From: Schizonepeta tenuifolia
Lineage: Eukaryota > Streptophyta > Magnoliopsida > Lamiales > Lamiaceae
DNA length: 64,000 nucleotides
Direction of reading: 5' to 3'
Assembly: GCA_029490685.1 (NCBI GenBank)
Contig: CM055958.1
Span: forward strand, 100,177,498-100,241,497
How positions within the stretch are numbered: the stretch's first letter is position 1; each line of letters opens with the position of its first letter. The notes below the pieces were generated by a model. That model made no database searches, had not been told where the DNA came from, and was given only the letters and a program-made list of their open reading frames with translations. The position numbers were made by a program, and so were the translations under genes. Positions 22,968-35,134 of the stretch are shown piece by piece.

Positions 22968-23090
22968 ACCCACAGTTCAAGGGGGAACTGGTTCTAACCC
23001 TCCAGGACCCAACTAAAATTGGGGACCTAAGCGTGTTTCTCTGTGCAGGAGTAGGAGGAACAACTGAGGAAGAATAAAGCATCACATACC

Positions 23091-23939
23091 ATGTGGGTGA
23101 TGGACAGTGGATGCTCGAAACACATGACAAATCTGAGGGATTTGCTTGGAAGTTTCGTGGAGAAGGAAGGATCATCAGTTACCTTTGGTGACAACTCAAA
23201 AGGTCACACCAAAGGCTACGGTACCCTTGAAACCAATCTCGTGTCTATTCCCAATGTTTCATATGTTGATGGATTGAAGCATAACTTGCTCTCCATCAGC
23301 CAATTCTGTGATAATGGTTTCTCTGTCAAGTTTGATGCGCAGGGCTGCAGGTTCAAAAATGTCAGAACAAAGCAAGTCATATTGCTGGGAAATCGATCCC
23401 CAACTGGGAATGTCTACTATGCAGATTGGAATAGTAGTCCTCCTGACACCTGTCTTTTATCAAAAAGCAGTTCAGATGTGAGCTGACTGTGGCACAAAAG
23501 GCTCAACCATCTGAATTTCAAGACAATGAACCGACTTGCAAGACAGGAACATGCAAAGGGTATCCCGAACCTTGTGTTTTCACCAACACATATCTGCAGT
23601 GCTTGTCAGCTGGGAAAGCTCGCTAGATCCTCCTTTCGGTTGAAAACGATTCCATCAACCGACCGAGTATTGCAGCTGATCCATATGGATCTCTTCGGGC
23701 CTGTTACTCCCAAGAGCATGAATGGTAACGAATATACACTTGTTGTTACTGATGATTTCTCTAGGTACACGTGGACCATTTTCATGCGTCACAAGAATGA
23801 AACCCGAGATGAGTTACCCAAGTTGATGGATCGGATATCTAACCAACAAGAGATGAAAATCATTTCTATCCGATCAGACCGTGGAACCGAGTTCCTCAAT
23901 GAAACCATCATCGAATACTGCGAGAAGCACGGAATCACT
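23091..23939 (+). pseudogene. Copia protease and partial integrase, right copy
   Basis: The protease Asp-Ser-Gly-Cys-Ser (about 23106), the integrase zinc region and the first two catalytic Asp blocks are present, as in the left copy. The TGA before the Leu-Trp-His-Lys block is shared. The sequence stops at GGAATCACT (23939) and jumps directly to LTR sequence, removing the catalytic Glu, RT, RNase H and everything downstream. Confidence 0.85.
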
Positions 23940-24450
23940 AGAAAGGTTGATAAGTACCCGTAAACTTATCTGTAAGGTTGATAAGTACCCGCAAACTTAT
24001 TTGAACGGTTGCAAAGCCCGCGTAAGCTTTGTGGTAGCTGTCCTAAAGAATTTGGACTGAGTTGTGTGGATTCACAACTCCCCGTGGACGTAGGAGTTCT
24101 CTCCGAACCACGTAATTCCTTTGTGTTGTGTTTTCAGTTCAGTTACTTTTTGCATATCCAACTGACCAACTAACCAGCACTCAAAACTGCATCTTTACAT
24201 TCCAACTGATTTGGTTGTTGACCGACCTTGCATCTGAGCGTGAGTTATTTTATACGAGTTACTGTTGTATCCACCACATTCCGCACAGCACCACTCTTCC
24301 AGCTGAGATTTCTTACTCAGTTGTGATTCTAGCTGAGTCTTTTTACTCAATTGTGGTAATTTTTGGGGGTTGATTTTAAAATTCCTATCTGGTGTATTTC
24401 CCCTCCCCCCCCCCCCCCTCCATACACCAGAACTCGTATCGGGACCATCA
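23940..24450 (+). repeat. Copia 3' LTR, 5' truncated
   Basis: It corresponds to 4743-5212 of the 5' LTR. Relative to that copy it carries an extra segment of about 32 bp (around 24326-24357, a near-duplicate of AGCTGAG...TTACTCAGTTGTG) and an expanded C tract (24405-24418). It ends CCATCA followed by the CAAAT target duplication at 24451-24455. Confidence 0.85.
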
Positions 24451-24455
24451 CAAAT
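24451..24455. repeat. Target site duplication, right copy (CAAAT)
   Basis: It is identical to 3679-3683 and marks the right boundary of the copia nest in the MULE Ulp1 gene. Confidence 0.9.
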
Positions 24456-25467
24456 GGTACAGATATGACCTGTTTTTAAAAAACAGAGGCTCGTGCGTGT
24501 ATGTGAGAGCAATGACATGCATAGATAAGTACTTTCGCCGGATTGAAAACCCAAATGCTGACACGGATCATCCAGTAAGTTTCTAAATTTTAAACTTGTT
24601 ATTATTAGTTTTACGTTGTTTTAATAAATATATCTTTTTTGTGTTTCTTCTCAGGTTTTCGTCTTTGCAGTCCAGTTGTTGCAACAACGTTTGAGGGAAC
24701 GTGTGCACATCATGGACCATATTACTGACACCAACACGGTCCTTTTGAACGCCAACTTCTTCGTGAGCAGCCTTTTATTTTAAATTTATTATTATTATTT
24801 GTAATCCATTACATCTACTAATATTTTTCGTGACCAGACGACATTCATGCACAAACTTAATCAAATGGAGAGGTCGACAAGCTTGAGTGCGAGCATCACA
24901 ATGCCTCTTGATGTAGGTGTTAATGTCAAAAATTGGCGGCAAGCTGACATGGTAAAAAATCACTGCATACTAAAATTGAAGTTATCATTTAAATTCTTTT
25001 TAATATTCTGATTATTTCTTACAGATAATAATTCCAGTCATCCTCAGTCAGCATTTTTTTTTTCTCCACATCAACATGGGTCAGTGGGTGATGGAGGTGT
25101 GGGACTCAAAGTCGCACTTAGAAGATGCTCGGACATATCGAGTAGACTCACTAAAACCGTTTGCTCGTAAGTTCTGGACAACCTGAATAGTGGAAGCTAT
25201 TGGTTGACCAGGAGAAGACCGAAGGCAAAAAACAGGAGTGACGGTCTGGCTATACTTGTTCCGTCTAAGGCTACTGATCGTGACCCTGTCACACAATTTA
25301 GACAAGACGATAGTTACAGTTGCGGTCCATTTGCGCTCATGGCCATTGAAAGAATTATTAGTGGAGCCCCGAGTATCGCATGGGGTAACCGACCTGAGAA
25401 TGTCGCAGTTTATAGAAGAAAAATTGCTCGTGACATTTTGTGCAACGCTGGCCAAGACCGTGTTTAG
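24456..25467 (+). pseudogene. MULE-borne Ulp1-like C48 protease, C-terminal part
   Basis: The gene interrupted at 3678 resumes here. Exon-like segments with GT-AG edges are seen at 24456-24574, 24655-24762, 24838-24951 and 25025 onward. The last carries the C48 catalytic layout: His in a His-Phe-Phe-Phe-Leu-His run (about 25052), the Trp-Asp-Ser block (about 25102), then Gln and the nucleophile Cys in Asp-Ser-Tyr-Ser-Cys-Gly-Pro-Phe (about 25310-25333). Between His/Asp and Cys the frame is broken (stop near 25184), and the Cys part is in another frame from 25204 to the stop at 25467. Ulp1-like genes on Mutator-like elements are known (the Kaonashi-type MULEs). The protease is probably dead here. 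Confidence 0.8.
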
Positions 25468-25675
25468 TATTATTATATGTTTTATTGTACGTTTTTGCTC
25501 AAGACATTGTTTAGGGCATTTTATTTTTTAACCTAATAATATTAATAATTATCATAATTTAATTGTTGCTCGTATTTTTACTCTATTTTTGCTCGTCACA
25601 TTTAAATTTAATTGAGCTAATAATACTAATAATCATCGTACTATTAATAATACAGAATAATAGTACTAATAATAT

Positions 25676-25981
<306 letters not shown>

Positions 25982-26041
25982 ACAGCTAGCAAATAATATT
26001 AATAATACACATCTAGAAAATTTTATAAAAAATAAACCCTC

Positions 26042-29000
26042 ATTTGTATGGACATTTATTTTTCGAGTGACCACTCTCGTGACATATAGAGCATTTTTTA
26101 GGTGCTCGTTTTTTACTGCTTGAGGCACCATCGTCGGTGGGCTGACGTGTTCTTGCAGTCAAGTTATCCAGGAATGATTGTCGACGAGTCTTGCTTGGGC
26201 GACCCGCTTGCCTAACCGGAAGCATAGGCAACATTTCCACAGTAGCAACTTGGGGAGGAATAAACCACTCATTTCTGAGAGGGACAGGATTGACCTCTAG
26301 TGAGTAAATCTGCAGTTGGGAATTTCTCGTGTAGTAATCTGCCATACTGTTGTATGTTTGATGAACTATCTTTTAGTTTCAACATTGTTTTCAAAACTAT
26401 TACTTTAGAACTATTTTTTAGTTTGAACTTTGTTGTCAAACTATTTTATGAAATCTGTGGCTTGAATGAGATTTGATAATTATGTTATTGATTTCGTATT
26501 TTATGTAATTAGTAATATATGAAATTGGTGGTACAGGGGAATAGAAAAAGCAGGTAAAATCTGGTCCACTGAACCAAGCTTAGCGACGGAATTGCGACGG
26601 AAAGTCCATCGCTATACGGTCAACCGAACCAGTCAAAGCTAACGACGGAATTAGTTCCGTCATTACTAGCGACGGAAATTCCGTCAGTAATTCCATCGTT
26701 AGCCGCGACGGAAACAATTCCGTAGTTACTAACGACGGATAATTCCGAAACCGTGACGCGAGATCAACGACGGCGTTTCCATCGTTATTCCGTCGTTAAC
26801 TTAACGACGAACGTGATATTCCGTTGTTAGATGTCTTAGCGATGAGCATTTTAACGACGTCGTTATTCCGTCGTTATTCTGTCGTTAACCCGTTTTAACG
26901 ACGAAATTTTGTGGTTTAACGACGGAAAATTCCGTCGTTAAACGCACTTTTTTTTGTAGTGTGCCTGCAAATCATGAAACCGTTAATACGCAGAATAAGT
27001 TATACAAAAATGTACAAATAAGAAAACAAAACTCTAATTATCCTTACTGAATTGCTGCAACGGTGTGAGAACACGGTATCAAGTCCAAATCTCACACTCG
27101 ACATGGACAGCTCATCGCGTTGAGATTGACATTGAGAGTCTGATTTCCGTCGTGGACTTTGAATACACCATCTCTAAAGGGAATGACAATGTACATTCGT
27201 GCTCGTGACAAACGCAGTACTAGATGCGTATAATTGTCGTTTTTCATCAAACCACCTCTCGACGGTCATTCTAAGGGTCTCCAAACACGAACAAATTGGT
27301 ATACATCTAGCAAACTTCAAAACTTTATTGAATTGTTCGGCGGCATTCGACGTCAGGTTACTATATCGTCGGCCCGGACACATACATTGAGCCCACTTCT
27401 CCGGACCAATGGACATCAGCTTGGCATGCGCTTCAGGTTTTGCTGACATTATGTTGTTCATCGCTTTCTCGTAGGCTGCTCTCCGGTACGCAAATGCTGC
27501 TTTATGATACAACTTGGTGATATACTTTTCATAAGTCACCATGCTTTTCAGTATGTGAAAGTAGCACAGGCCATGGAATATTCCAGGATAGATGTCCCGA
27601 ATTGCATTCGCAATACTAAGATGGGCGTCTGAGATGAACACCAAATCAGTTTGAGGAGGATATGCCAGCTTCAGACGACTTACAAACCATGTCCACGAGA
27701 TGTCATTCTCAATTGGACCGATCCCCCATGCCAGCGGTATAAGTTGCTTGTTCCCGTCCTTTTCATTGCAACGAACATAACTCTCTTATTCTTTCCCTTT
27801 AAGTGCGTTGCATCCAATATAATCACCGGCCTAAGACAGTACTTGAATGCAACGATACAAGCTGACAATGCCACAAAACAGTGTTCGAATCGGAAATCAT
27901 TAGGGCTAAAACTGTAGTCAACAATTGAACCTGGATTCTCTTTCTAGAGCATGTAGAGATACTGAGGAACCATTTTAAACGAATTGACATATCCACCATA
28001 CAGCATCTCCAGGGCCTTGTTCCGTGCTTGCAGACACACATTGTAATTTGCAGCCACGCCATATTCTCGCATAAGACTTGTCATTATCATCTTCGGTGTG
28101 ATGATTTCTTTCTGATTTTTCATGTCTTTCGTAAAATGAGCTGCAATCACATTAGATTCGACCTTCCTCTCCATTAGAGGATGGTTCATATTGGTTGTGC
28201 AAGTATGCGTCGAGTTGAACAGGTGAATGTACCAATAGTTGCCCTCTTTCCTACCGCGCAATTCGAAAGGACACACATCTCGAAACTTGCATTTGTAAGT
28301 AACACGCCTTGAATCTGATCGAACTGTACAAAACTCAGCTCGTTGTTCCAAGTGCCATAACCCAACTGCAAGCCTCAACTACTCTTTGTCTTTAAATAGG
28401 GAGCTCATACTCAAAGGACCGTCAGACATGTTATCTAGAACAGTTTCAACAAGCGAAGCAGCAGGTTCTAATGGAATCATGGGAACTAACCAATTTTGTA
28501 GGTCGGCCGCTTCAGTGGCGAGCTCCGTCTCCTCGTCAACAAGGGGTGTACGACTTTTCTGCATCAGCATTGCCAGGAGCTTGTTCACGCCGCCTTGAGT
28601 ATGAACCCAATTAACAAATTCAGCCAGAGTTCCAATTTGCAGAGTGGCTGTCTGTTCCTCTTCGTCATCAGTATCGTCAGACTCAGATTTAGCAGAATAT
28701 TCTTCATCATCATCATCCTCTACGATAGTGGCATATGACTGCACAGGCTGTGGCTGCGGCTCCGGTACATGTGATTGCTCCTGAGCAATAACAATCGCTC
28801 AACTTTGAGAACCCATTTGCGTCTCGCCAAGCCAATTGCATGAAGCCATACGTGCGAGGGAATCGTCGTACTGCGAGTACTGAGACGGATACACATCATC
28901 ATAGACAAATTGCTCAGAAGCATTCAAATCAAAGCTAGGTCTATACACTGAATCACTGTGCTCGATATTCAACGTAGGCTCAAACTTAGTAGCACACAAT

Positions 29001-29243
29001 TGATGAAGTTGATCATCATTACTCAATTTATATTTTTCGACACCGAACTGAGACATTGAAAAATAGAATATTTCAAAACTACTAGTTATCGATCTAGACA
29101 TCATTATGAAATTTATTTATTCGTTAATGTTGGAAAAACCTATCATATCCAACGGAAGATAGAATGTGCACTCTTCTCCGCCACTATAAACATAATCGTC
29201 CCAAACGCCGTTGAATTCAACGCGGAACATCTTATATTCCATC
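26042..29243 (-). pseudogene. MULE transposase (mudrA type), decayed and interrupted
   Basis: Reading on the minus strand, an N-terminal piece (29243-29130) is followed by an acidic segment (28745-28379). The MuDR DNA-binding region (28378-27944) has Lys-Cys ... Cys-Pro-Phe and paired Cys/His. The transposase core has Asp in Leu-Asp-Ala-Thr-His (about 27815), Asp in Ile-Ser-Asp-Ala-His and a His-Gly-Leu-Cys-Tyr-Phe-His block (27640-27570), and Glu in Asn-Ala-Ala-Glu-Gln-Phe (about 27325). A SWIM-type finger (Cys-Pro-Cys ... Cys-Ser-His, about 27110-27060) and a C-terminal CCHC knuckle (26080-26045) complete it. Several stops and frameshifts break the frame, and a CACTA end sits before the last exon. 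It is convergent with the Ulp1 gene of the same element. Confidence 0.85.
26545..26961 (-). mobile_element. CACTA-type (CMC) transposon end fragment
   Basis: On the minus strand it begins CACTACAAAAAAAAGTGCG (26961-26943), the diagnostic CACTA terminus. About ten subterminal repeats of TAACGACGGAAT / ATTCCGTCGTTA in both orientations follow through 26580. No second CACTA terminus is visible near 26540, so this is one end of a truncated or internally deleted element. It lies in the likely intron between the SWIM region and the zinc-knuckle exon of the MULE transposase. Confidence 0.85.
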
Positions 29244-29299
29244 TGCCAAAATAAAATCAAAATTTAATAATTAAATATACGTAACTACAATTAAATTAA

Positions 29300-30020
29300 T
29301 TTATTAGAAAATACAATTCTGTACAGATCTAAAATATACTGTACAAGTCGCACAACAACTTAAGACGACCTATACAATTTTTGTTCGATCTGTATAGTTT
29401 TCAAAATTTTAAAAATTAAAATAATGTTTTTAGGGCTCACCTTTGGAAATGAAAAAACAAATGTTATCTGGATTCACCAACGTTAGAAGTAAAGCCTAGA
29501 TATAGTATTTCGAATTCCAATTTTGTTTATGCAAAAAATACATATAACAATGTCATAAAAATAATAACTATTTTAAATAAAGAAAAAATTATACAGATCG
29601 TATAATTAATGTACAGATCGGATTATTATTTTTATGCTCTGTACAAAAAAATACCGACCTGTATGTTTTTGTGTTTTTTGGAAAATTAATTTAATATTTT
29701 AAGACTTACATTTCGAAATTGGAAAGACAAAAATAGTTGTAGTACTCTTCGAGCCTGGATACAGCACATTGGATAAATTTCCAATTATATTTTCTGTAAA
29801 ATACAAACAATAATGTTATATCAATATACTAGTTATAATTATCGAAGTTCATACATTTTTCGATACAAAAAAAAGCATACAGATCGAAAATATTGTATAA
29901 AGATCGAGTATTATTACGGTCGAACTGTATATAATATACTCGATCTGTATACTTTAAAAAAAATTATAATATTGCATGTTTCTCACCTGTATAGAATACT
30001 TCATCTGTATACTCATCTAG
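29300..30020 (-). repeat. Tandem repeat of about 285 bp at the 5' end of the MULE transposase gene
   Basis: Three diverged units start near 29305, 29585 and 29870. Each opens with TACAGATC/CGATCTGTA pairs. In the first two this is followed by a minus-strand splice-donor-like sequence and a similar exon-like block containing AATTGGAA...CCAGGCT or TCTAGGCT (around 29440-29520 and 29710-29790). The third is partial. The last unit runs into the probable right end of the MULE; I could not find a terminal inverted repeat because the left end is lost. Confidence 0.55.
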
Positions 30021-32180
30021 TGTAGTTGCTTCCCTCAAATATTCGCTATTTCTTTTCTCTCTATTTTTTTCTCTTATTCTTAAAAGTGTTATTTATATAT
30101 ATATAGGCAATTCACATTCAATAATGCATTCAATAATGCATCTACCCGCATGCAATATCACTATTTTTAATTGTACAATTTTGCATGCATGCGAACATAG
30201 TAAACTTTTACGTGAAGAAATCTGCCAACTTCAAATATTTTGGCTTTATTCAATGTACTTGAAATGTAATTGGTGACAATAACCATTTTCTCTCAAATAA
30301 AATTAAACATAAAACTATCGAAAAAGACATTAAAGTATGTTAGTGAGTATTTGAGATAGTAAATTATCTTAGTAGGTATATAGAGTACATGATAATTTTC
30401 TCAAAGTTAAAATAATGCTAAAGGATTTATTTTGAGTTAAAGCATACATCTGGTAGTTTAGTTTAGCATAATTTATAGTATATACACTTTTTACGACTTG
30501 CATTTGTGAGATAGAAATTTTGACGGCTTCAAACAATTATGGGGGGTACTCAGTACTGAGGAAGTATTTAATTTAGAAAATTCATTTCGAATGTTACATG
30601 ATATTTTAAACAATTATTTGTAGATATAGGACTGAGAATATGTGCTTCCAAAATTTTCAAATATAATTCTAACTCACATCTTCAGCTTCATTGGAATTAT
30701 TTTATTTAAGAAAAATTGGTATTTGCTATTTGTAGATTCATTTCACAGTCCAAATATATACTACTTCAATTTATCTACAGAACACATACAAGTGGTAAAG
30801 AGAATGCGACTCCAATTATATATGAAGAAAAATGTACGTGTTGGATATGTGCTTCACATATATTTTCTTAAACCATACTTTCTTTTCTTCAATATAGATG
30901 ATTACAATATTTAAAAATTTACTTGTCAATGAGTCCTAACTCAAGTGACAAAACTAAGACACTAAAATTTTCATTCAGCAAGAGGTCTTGAGTTCAATTC
31001 CATTCATATGCGATGCAGTTTATTTCTCATTTTATTATTTGATAGTGTAGTAATCTCATCTTGTGTGATAATATAAGAGTCCCACGTTTATAGTGGTGTC
31101 CAGAGTTAGAATTAATTAGTTAGAATGCCCTCCCTCAGAGGAAGTGGCTGAGTTAATAAACCCAGGAGCTGTTCATAATTTATTTTAATTTTTTCACAGG
31201 GAATAGAAAATTTCTATTTATAATTTAAGCTGTTATTGTAGTGGATAAAAGTTTCAATGTGACAATTATAACCAACTTTATTTTATCATTTTAAAAACAA
31301 AATAAATAATTCGATTCATTCATGAAATACTCTCTTCTAAAAAAATAAAAATTAATAAAGCTTAAATTTATACTAATTTCTATAGTTAAATAATTTTAGC
31401 AGGTCGGCATTATAAACTGTATAGCATAATAACTTTTTAAAAGAAAATGAAAAATTTCTTGAAGTGTAACCATTAGATCGTTAGGCGCAGCGTAAAAAAG
31501 AAAAAAGAAAAGAGGAAATGAAACAGAAGACATTCTCTTCATCAGTGTGAACAATAACTAATAAAGTAATATTGAAGCAAATTGCGGTACGCTTCTTGGT
31601 CGGATATATATATTTATCATTTATGCCCTTCGAAGTTTGGCACCAAATATTTTAAAAATCAAATTATTTCTATAATATTCGTACTGCATTTTATTTATAT
31701 TAGTACATTATATATTCCGATAGTGTCAGCATTTTTATTTATTTTTTGCTGAGAAGAAAGTCAAATGCCATTTTATAATCGTAAGTTGAAAGTGAATGGT
31801 CTAATAATCGTGATAACCTAATATCAACTAGGATGATGGACTCGGAAATGTGTGAATAATAACTTAAAATTAAATTAAAATATTAGCAAAAAATAACTAT
31901 ACACCCTAGCTAACTATGAAATAATCAATATTAAATAAAATTAAATATAGAAAATAATTATATCTTATTTGGTACAGTAAATCTTAATTTTATCATAATT
32001 TCTTCCTTAAAAACAAGATCTCTATATATAGGAATTCACACAATATTTGTGTAATAAATAGTGTCTCATCCCCTCATATACTCTTACACTACTAAACATA
32101 AAAAATTGTCAGCCCTCAAAAATGGTCAGAAACGAAATAAAACAGTATTTACAATAGAAGAAGATTCCGTATGCATCACA
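30020..32180. other. AT-rich intergenic stretch
   Basis: There is no supported gene. A duplicated AATAATGCATTC (about 30118-30142) lies near the presumed MULE edge. A SINE-like segment is listed separately. The remainder has many stops and no domain; the ORF-sized stretch at 30642-30914 shows no protein character. Confidence 0.6.
30925..31020 (+). mobile_element. Possible degenerate tRNA-derived SINE
   Basis: ATGAGTCCTAACTCAAGTGA (30930-30949) resembles a tRNA-like pol III A box region. About 45 bp later, GAGGTCTTGAGTTCAATTCC (about 30982-31001) resembles a B box. The pair and their spacing recall tRNA-derived plant SINEs. Sequence up to about 31190 may belong to the same element. The 3' end and target duplications are not resolved. 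Confidence 0.4.
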
Positions 32181-32729
32181 TCATATTACCAACAAATACT
32201 GAAACTCAAATTCATAAGGTATTTTGTCGACAACGGCCGATCCCTTCCCGCCCCTGAAGCAATCGACGATCGATTTCCTCAACGATCCCGACGTCGGCAG
32301 CTGCCGGCACAGCCACTCCATCAATGATTCCTTGTCGGAAGCGAAATCCTTCATGTTCGTCAGCACTAGTTCGGGAAGACCGATCTTCTTCGCCGCCGTC
32401 ACCATTATCGCAGCCTGCAGATATTCAAGCTTCGACCGCTCCAGCTCCGCCACCACTCCGTCGGCCGTGTATATCTTCACCTGAACCAATAAACGACGTC
32501 GTGACATACTGTATATTCATGCATGCATTGCATAGTGATTAATTAACGTTGTTTTTTGGAGATATGATTGATGCTTACTGCCGGAGAAGAGCGCGTGCCG
32601 CAGCACAAGGCGAAGATGATGTTCGGATCCGGCGTTTCGAGCCCGTAGAGCTCGCCGACGACTATCTCTCTGCTGTCCTTGTCCTTGCCAACAATCTGCG
32701 TTCACATCATTAACTTCTTATTCTTTTTT

Positions 32730-32789
<60 letters not shown>

Positions 32790-35134
32790 CTCTTTGATGA
32801 GTGAATCTTGAGGCTTTCTCAAGATGAAATGTTCGATTGCTCGAGCATTGATTGTGTTTCCAGCTATGTTGAGAGTTGCCTGCAGATTGATTAATCAAGT
32901 TGAATATGTTGTTTTTGTTTGGTACGAGGTAATCATGTGATGATCAATTGCCATTGAGAAAAACGTGCGAGAATTAATCTGTGATCAAATTTTACCTTGT
33001 TGATTAGCGCTTGCAGGGTCTCATGGCTAAGAACAGATGGCACTCCATATTGTAAATATCCCTAAATAAATCAAAAATCAAAATCAAAATATATAAGTAT
33101 AGATTCTTGACAATAGTAATCATATGTATATTAGGCAAGAAACAATAAATAAATAAAATGTTTAATTACATGCATAATACAAGCATTGTACATGTTGATC
33201 CAAAACGCAAGCTTCTGTTGATGACTCAAGAATCTCAAATCCACCTTCTGAAGCCCATCCATTAGCACCCTATAAATAAATTTCACAACAAATAAAAACC
33301 AGAACAATATTAATTTTTATATACATAGTTGTTGAATTTATATAATTTGTGACTTACTTCAATTTCTGAAATAAAGGGACAGAGCTCGAATTCTGGATGC
33401 ATTTAAGGTCCATAGAGGTTGATGTGAACCTGACCAAGTTCTTATACGGCCCAATATCCCTCGGTACGGACATCTCGGAATCGAAGATTCCAAAAGGATC
33501 CTGCTGCCTCGAGTCCTTCTGCAGCATTAGGCTCGTCTTCGTGTTTGTGTTCGTGTCTGCTCTGAAGCTCAAAGAGAAGTTCATGGAGCGAGCGATGGAG
33601 CCCGATTTCTCCATCTCCATTGCTCTTGAGGTTCGTAATAGTCTCACGAAGATGAATACGAGACATTTCATGATGTTCTCGGATAGCTTGTTAGGCGGCC
33701 ATCTGTGGATGCTCTCTTCCTCTGTATGCAATGGAGTCGAGAGCACTTTTGTTGGATACTCCGTTGGAACATCTAGAGCGCGATCCCTCTGAAATGATAT
33801 GGTTTATTATGATATGTTTAAATGATGATCATTATTATTTTTGTGTGCATACGTACATATATACGTACCCTTGGAGTCGGGTTCCTTGGCTCTCTGAGAG
33901 GAGACGGTGGCTTGACTAGGCCGCTTCTCTTTGAGAGCTTCTCGCGGAGGAGGACTCCTCCTTCTGAGTTGGTGGTTAGGTGATAGTCGCCTTTGATGGC
34001 CTTGCTGATGAAATGCAAGGCCTTCGTCTCAAAGGCGGCCTTCTCATTAGGCCGTCTGCTTATGGTGTTTGGATGACGTGGCAGTGGTGGAGGCTCGTGC
34101 TGGTGTTGGTATTGGTGTTGGTGTTGGTGTTGAAGCGATCCGTGGCCCCATTCTCTGTACTTATTGTGAATGTTGGCTTCCTTCTCGTGTTTTACGTCGT
34201 CTTGGAGGTGTTTGATCTGGCTCTCGAGACGTGTGATCTCGTTCTCTACCATTGCTAGCTCTGCTAGAATCTCCTTCATCTGATTTTGGACAAGAATTGA
34301 ACCCTAATCAGATGATGGAGGATAAAAGAAATTGGTGTGAATATATGGGACAATTGTGTATAGTAGAAATGGACATACTTTTGGTGGGAGAAAATTGGGA
34401 ATGGTAAGAGCAGAGCCATCCTGCCGATGATGGAGGAGTTGGAGATACTCGTGCACTTTCTGTTCATTAGCCAGCATTTTGTTGAGGACGGAAACCTTTT
34501 TTTCGTGTGTTAAAATTCAAGAATTTAGTATTTCGGATATGTCAGAATTCAAGAAAATGTTGTGAAAATCCATGCTCGTGTGTGATATTAGTGTAAAAAA
34601 TAGCTCAACCCGGCCCTAGACAATTCATCCGAAAATTGAGTCAGCTCTATATCAAATATCATACCTCTCTTTCTAGTTCCTCTCTCTTTTGCATCCCCAT
34701 ATTGTGTTTGTTCCTTTTCTGAAATAAAGGGAGTTGTGCTTTCAGCCAAGCACAATATCATGAGAAAAAGAAAAATCATAGTACATAAATATAATCATGC
34801 ACGTGCACGTAACATAATGTACGTGTGAAAGAAAACGTACATATTCCAATGGGAGTCGAACAGAGGAGTCGTGGTGGTCGGCCATGGGAGCGGAAAAGAG
34901 GTTCTTGAAGCGATGAAAACAGGTAGAGAGAGAAGCATGAGAAAAAGAAGAAGAGATCAGATGCTTGGATTTAGGCTTGTGATCGAAGCAGCAGATGTTG
35001 TTGGTGTGAATTGATGCAGTTGGTAAGGTATGAGAAATTAAACTATTAGAAGAAGAAGAAGAAGAAGAAGATAAAAGGGAGCTTTCAATTTCAATCTCAT
35101 TTTGAACTAACTTCTTCAATTGTTGGTGGGGCAT
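32181..35134 (-). CDS. Lzipper-MIP1 / DUF547 domain protein
   Basis: Ten exons can be placed on the minus strand: 35134-34841, 34718-34665, 34495-34379, 34279-33869, 33788-33358, 33269-33170, 33061-32996, 32879-32790, 32695-32579, 32480-32181. They total 659 codons with consistent phases. The N-terminus has a poly-Ser run. Exons 2-4 encode the leucine-zipper region of the ternary-complex-factor MIP1 family (Lys-Arg-Asn-Lys-His-Asn onward, then heptads), and a His/Gln repeat lies in exon 4. Exons 5-10 carry the Pro-Asn-Lys-Leu-Ser-Glu block and the C-terminal DUF547 domain (Lys-Leu-Ala-Phe-Trp-Ile-Asn-Met-Tyr-Asn-Ala). The biochemical function of DUF547 is unknown. Similar to Arabidopsis At5g60720 by order and domain content; a coiled-coil scaffold role is inferred only. 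Confidence 0.88.
32732..32786. repeat. (GA)n microsatellite inside a short DUF547-gene intron
   Basis: A nearly pure GA run of 55 bp fills over half of a 94-bp intron (32696-32789). On the gene strand it is a CT tract starting directly after the 5' splice site GTACT. Confidence 0.95.

Larger units (their letters stand above)
3684..24450 (+). mobile_element. Ty1-copia (Sirevirus-like) LTR retrotransposon, rearranged and hosting a gypsy element
   Basis: The element runs from TG (3684) to CA (24450) between CAAAT duplications. Order: 5' LTR, PBS, gag, protease and integrase (to 8899), an inserted gypsy element (8900-20930), a second copy of gag/protease/integrase (20931-23939), and a partial 3' LTR (23940-24450). 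Reverse transcriptase, RNase H and the downstream ORFs are absent. The left copy is cut inside or just after integrase by the gypsy insertion, and the right copy is deleted from integrase into the LTR. The zinc-knuckle gag, the AP-INT order and the PBS place it in Ty1-copia. The Sirevirus label rests on the long gag and the type of the neighbouring fragment, and is tentative. Confidence 0.85.
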
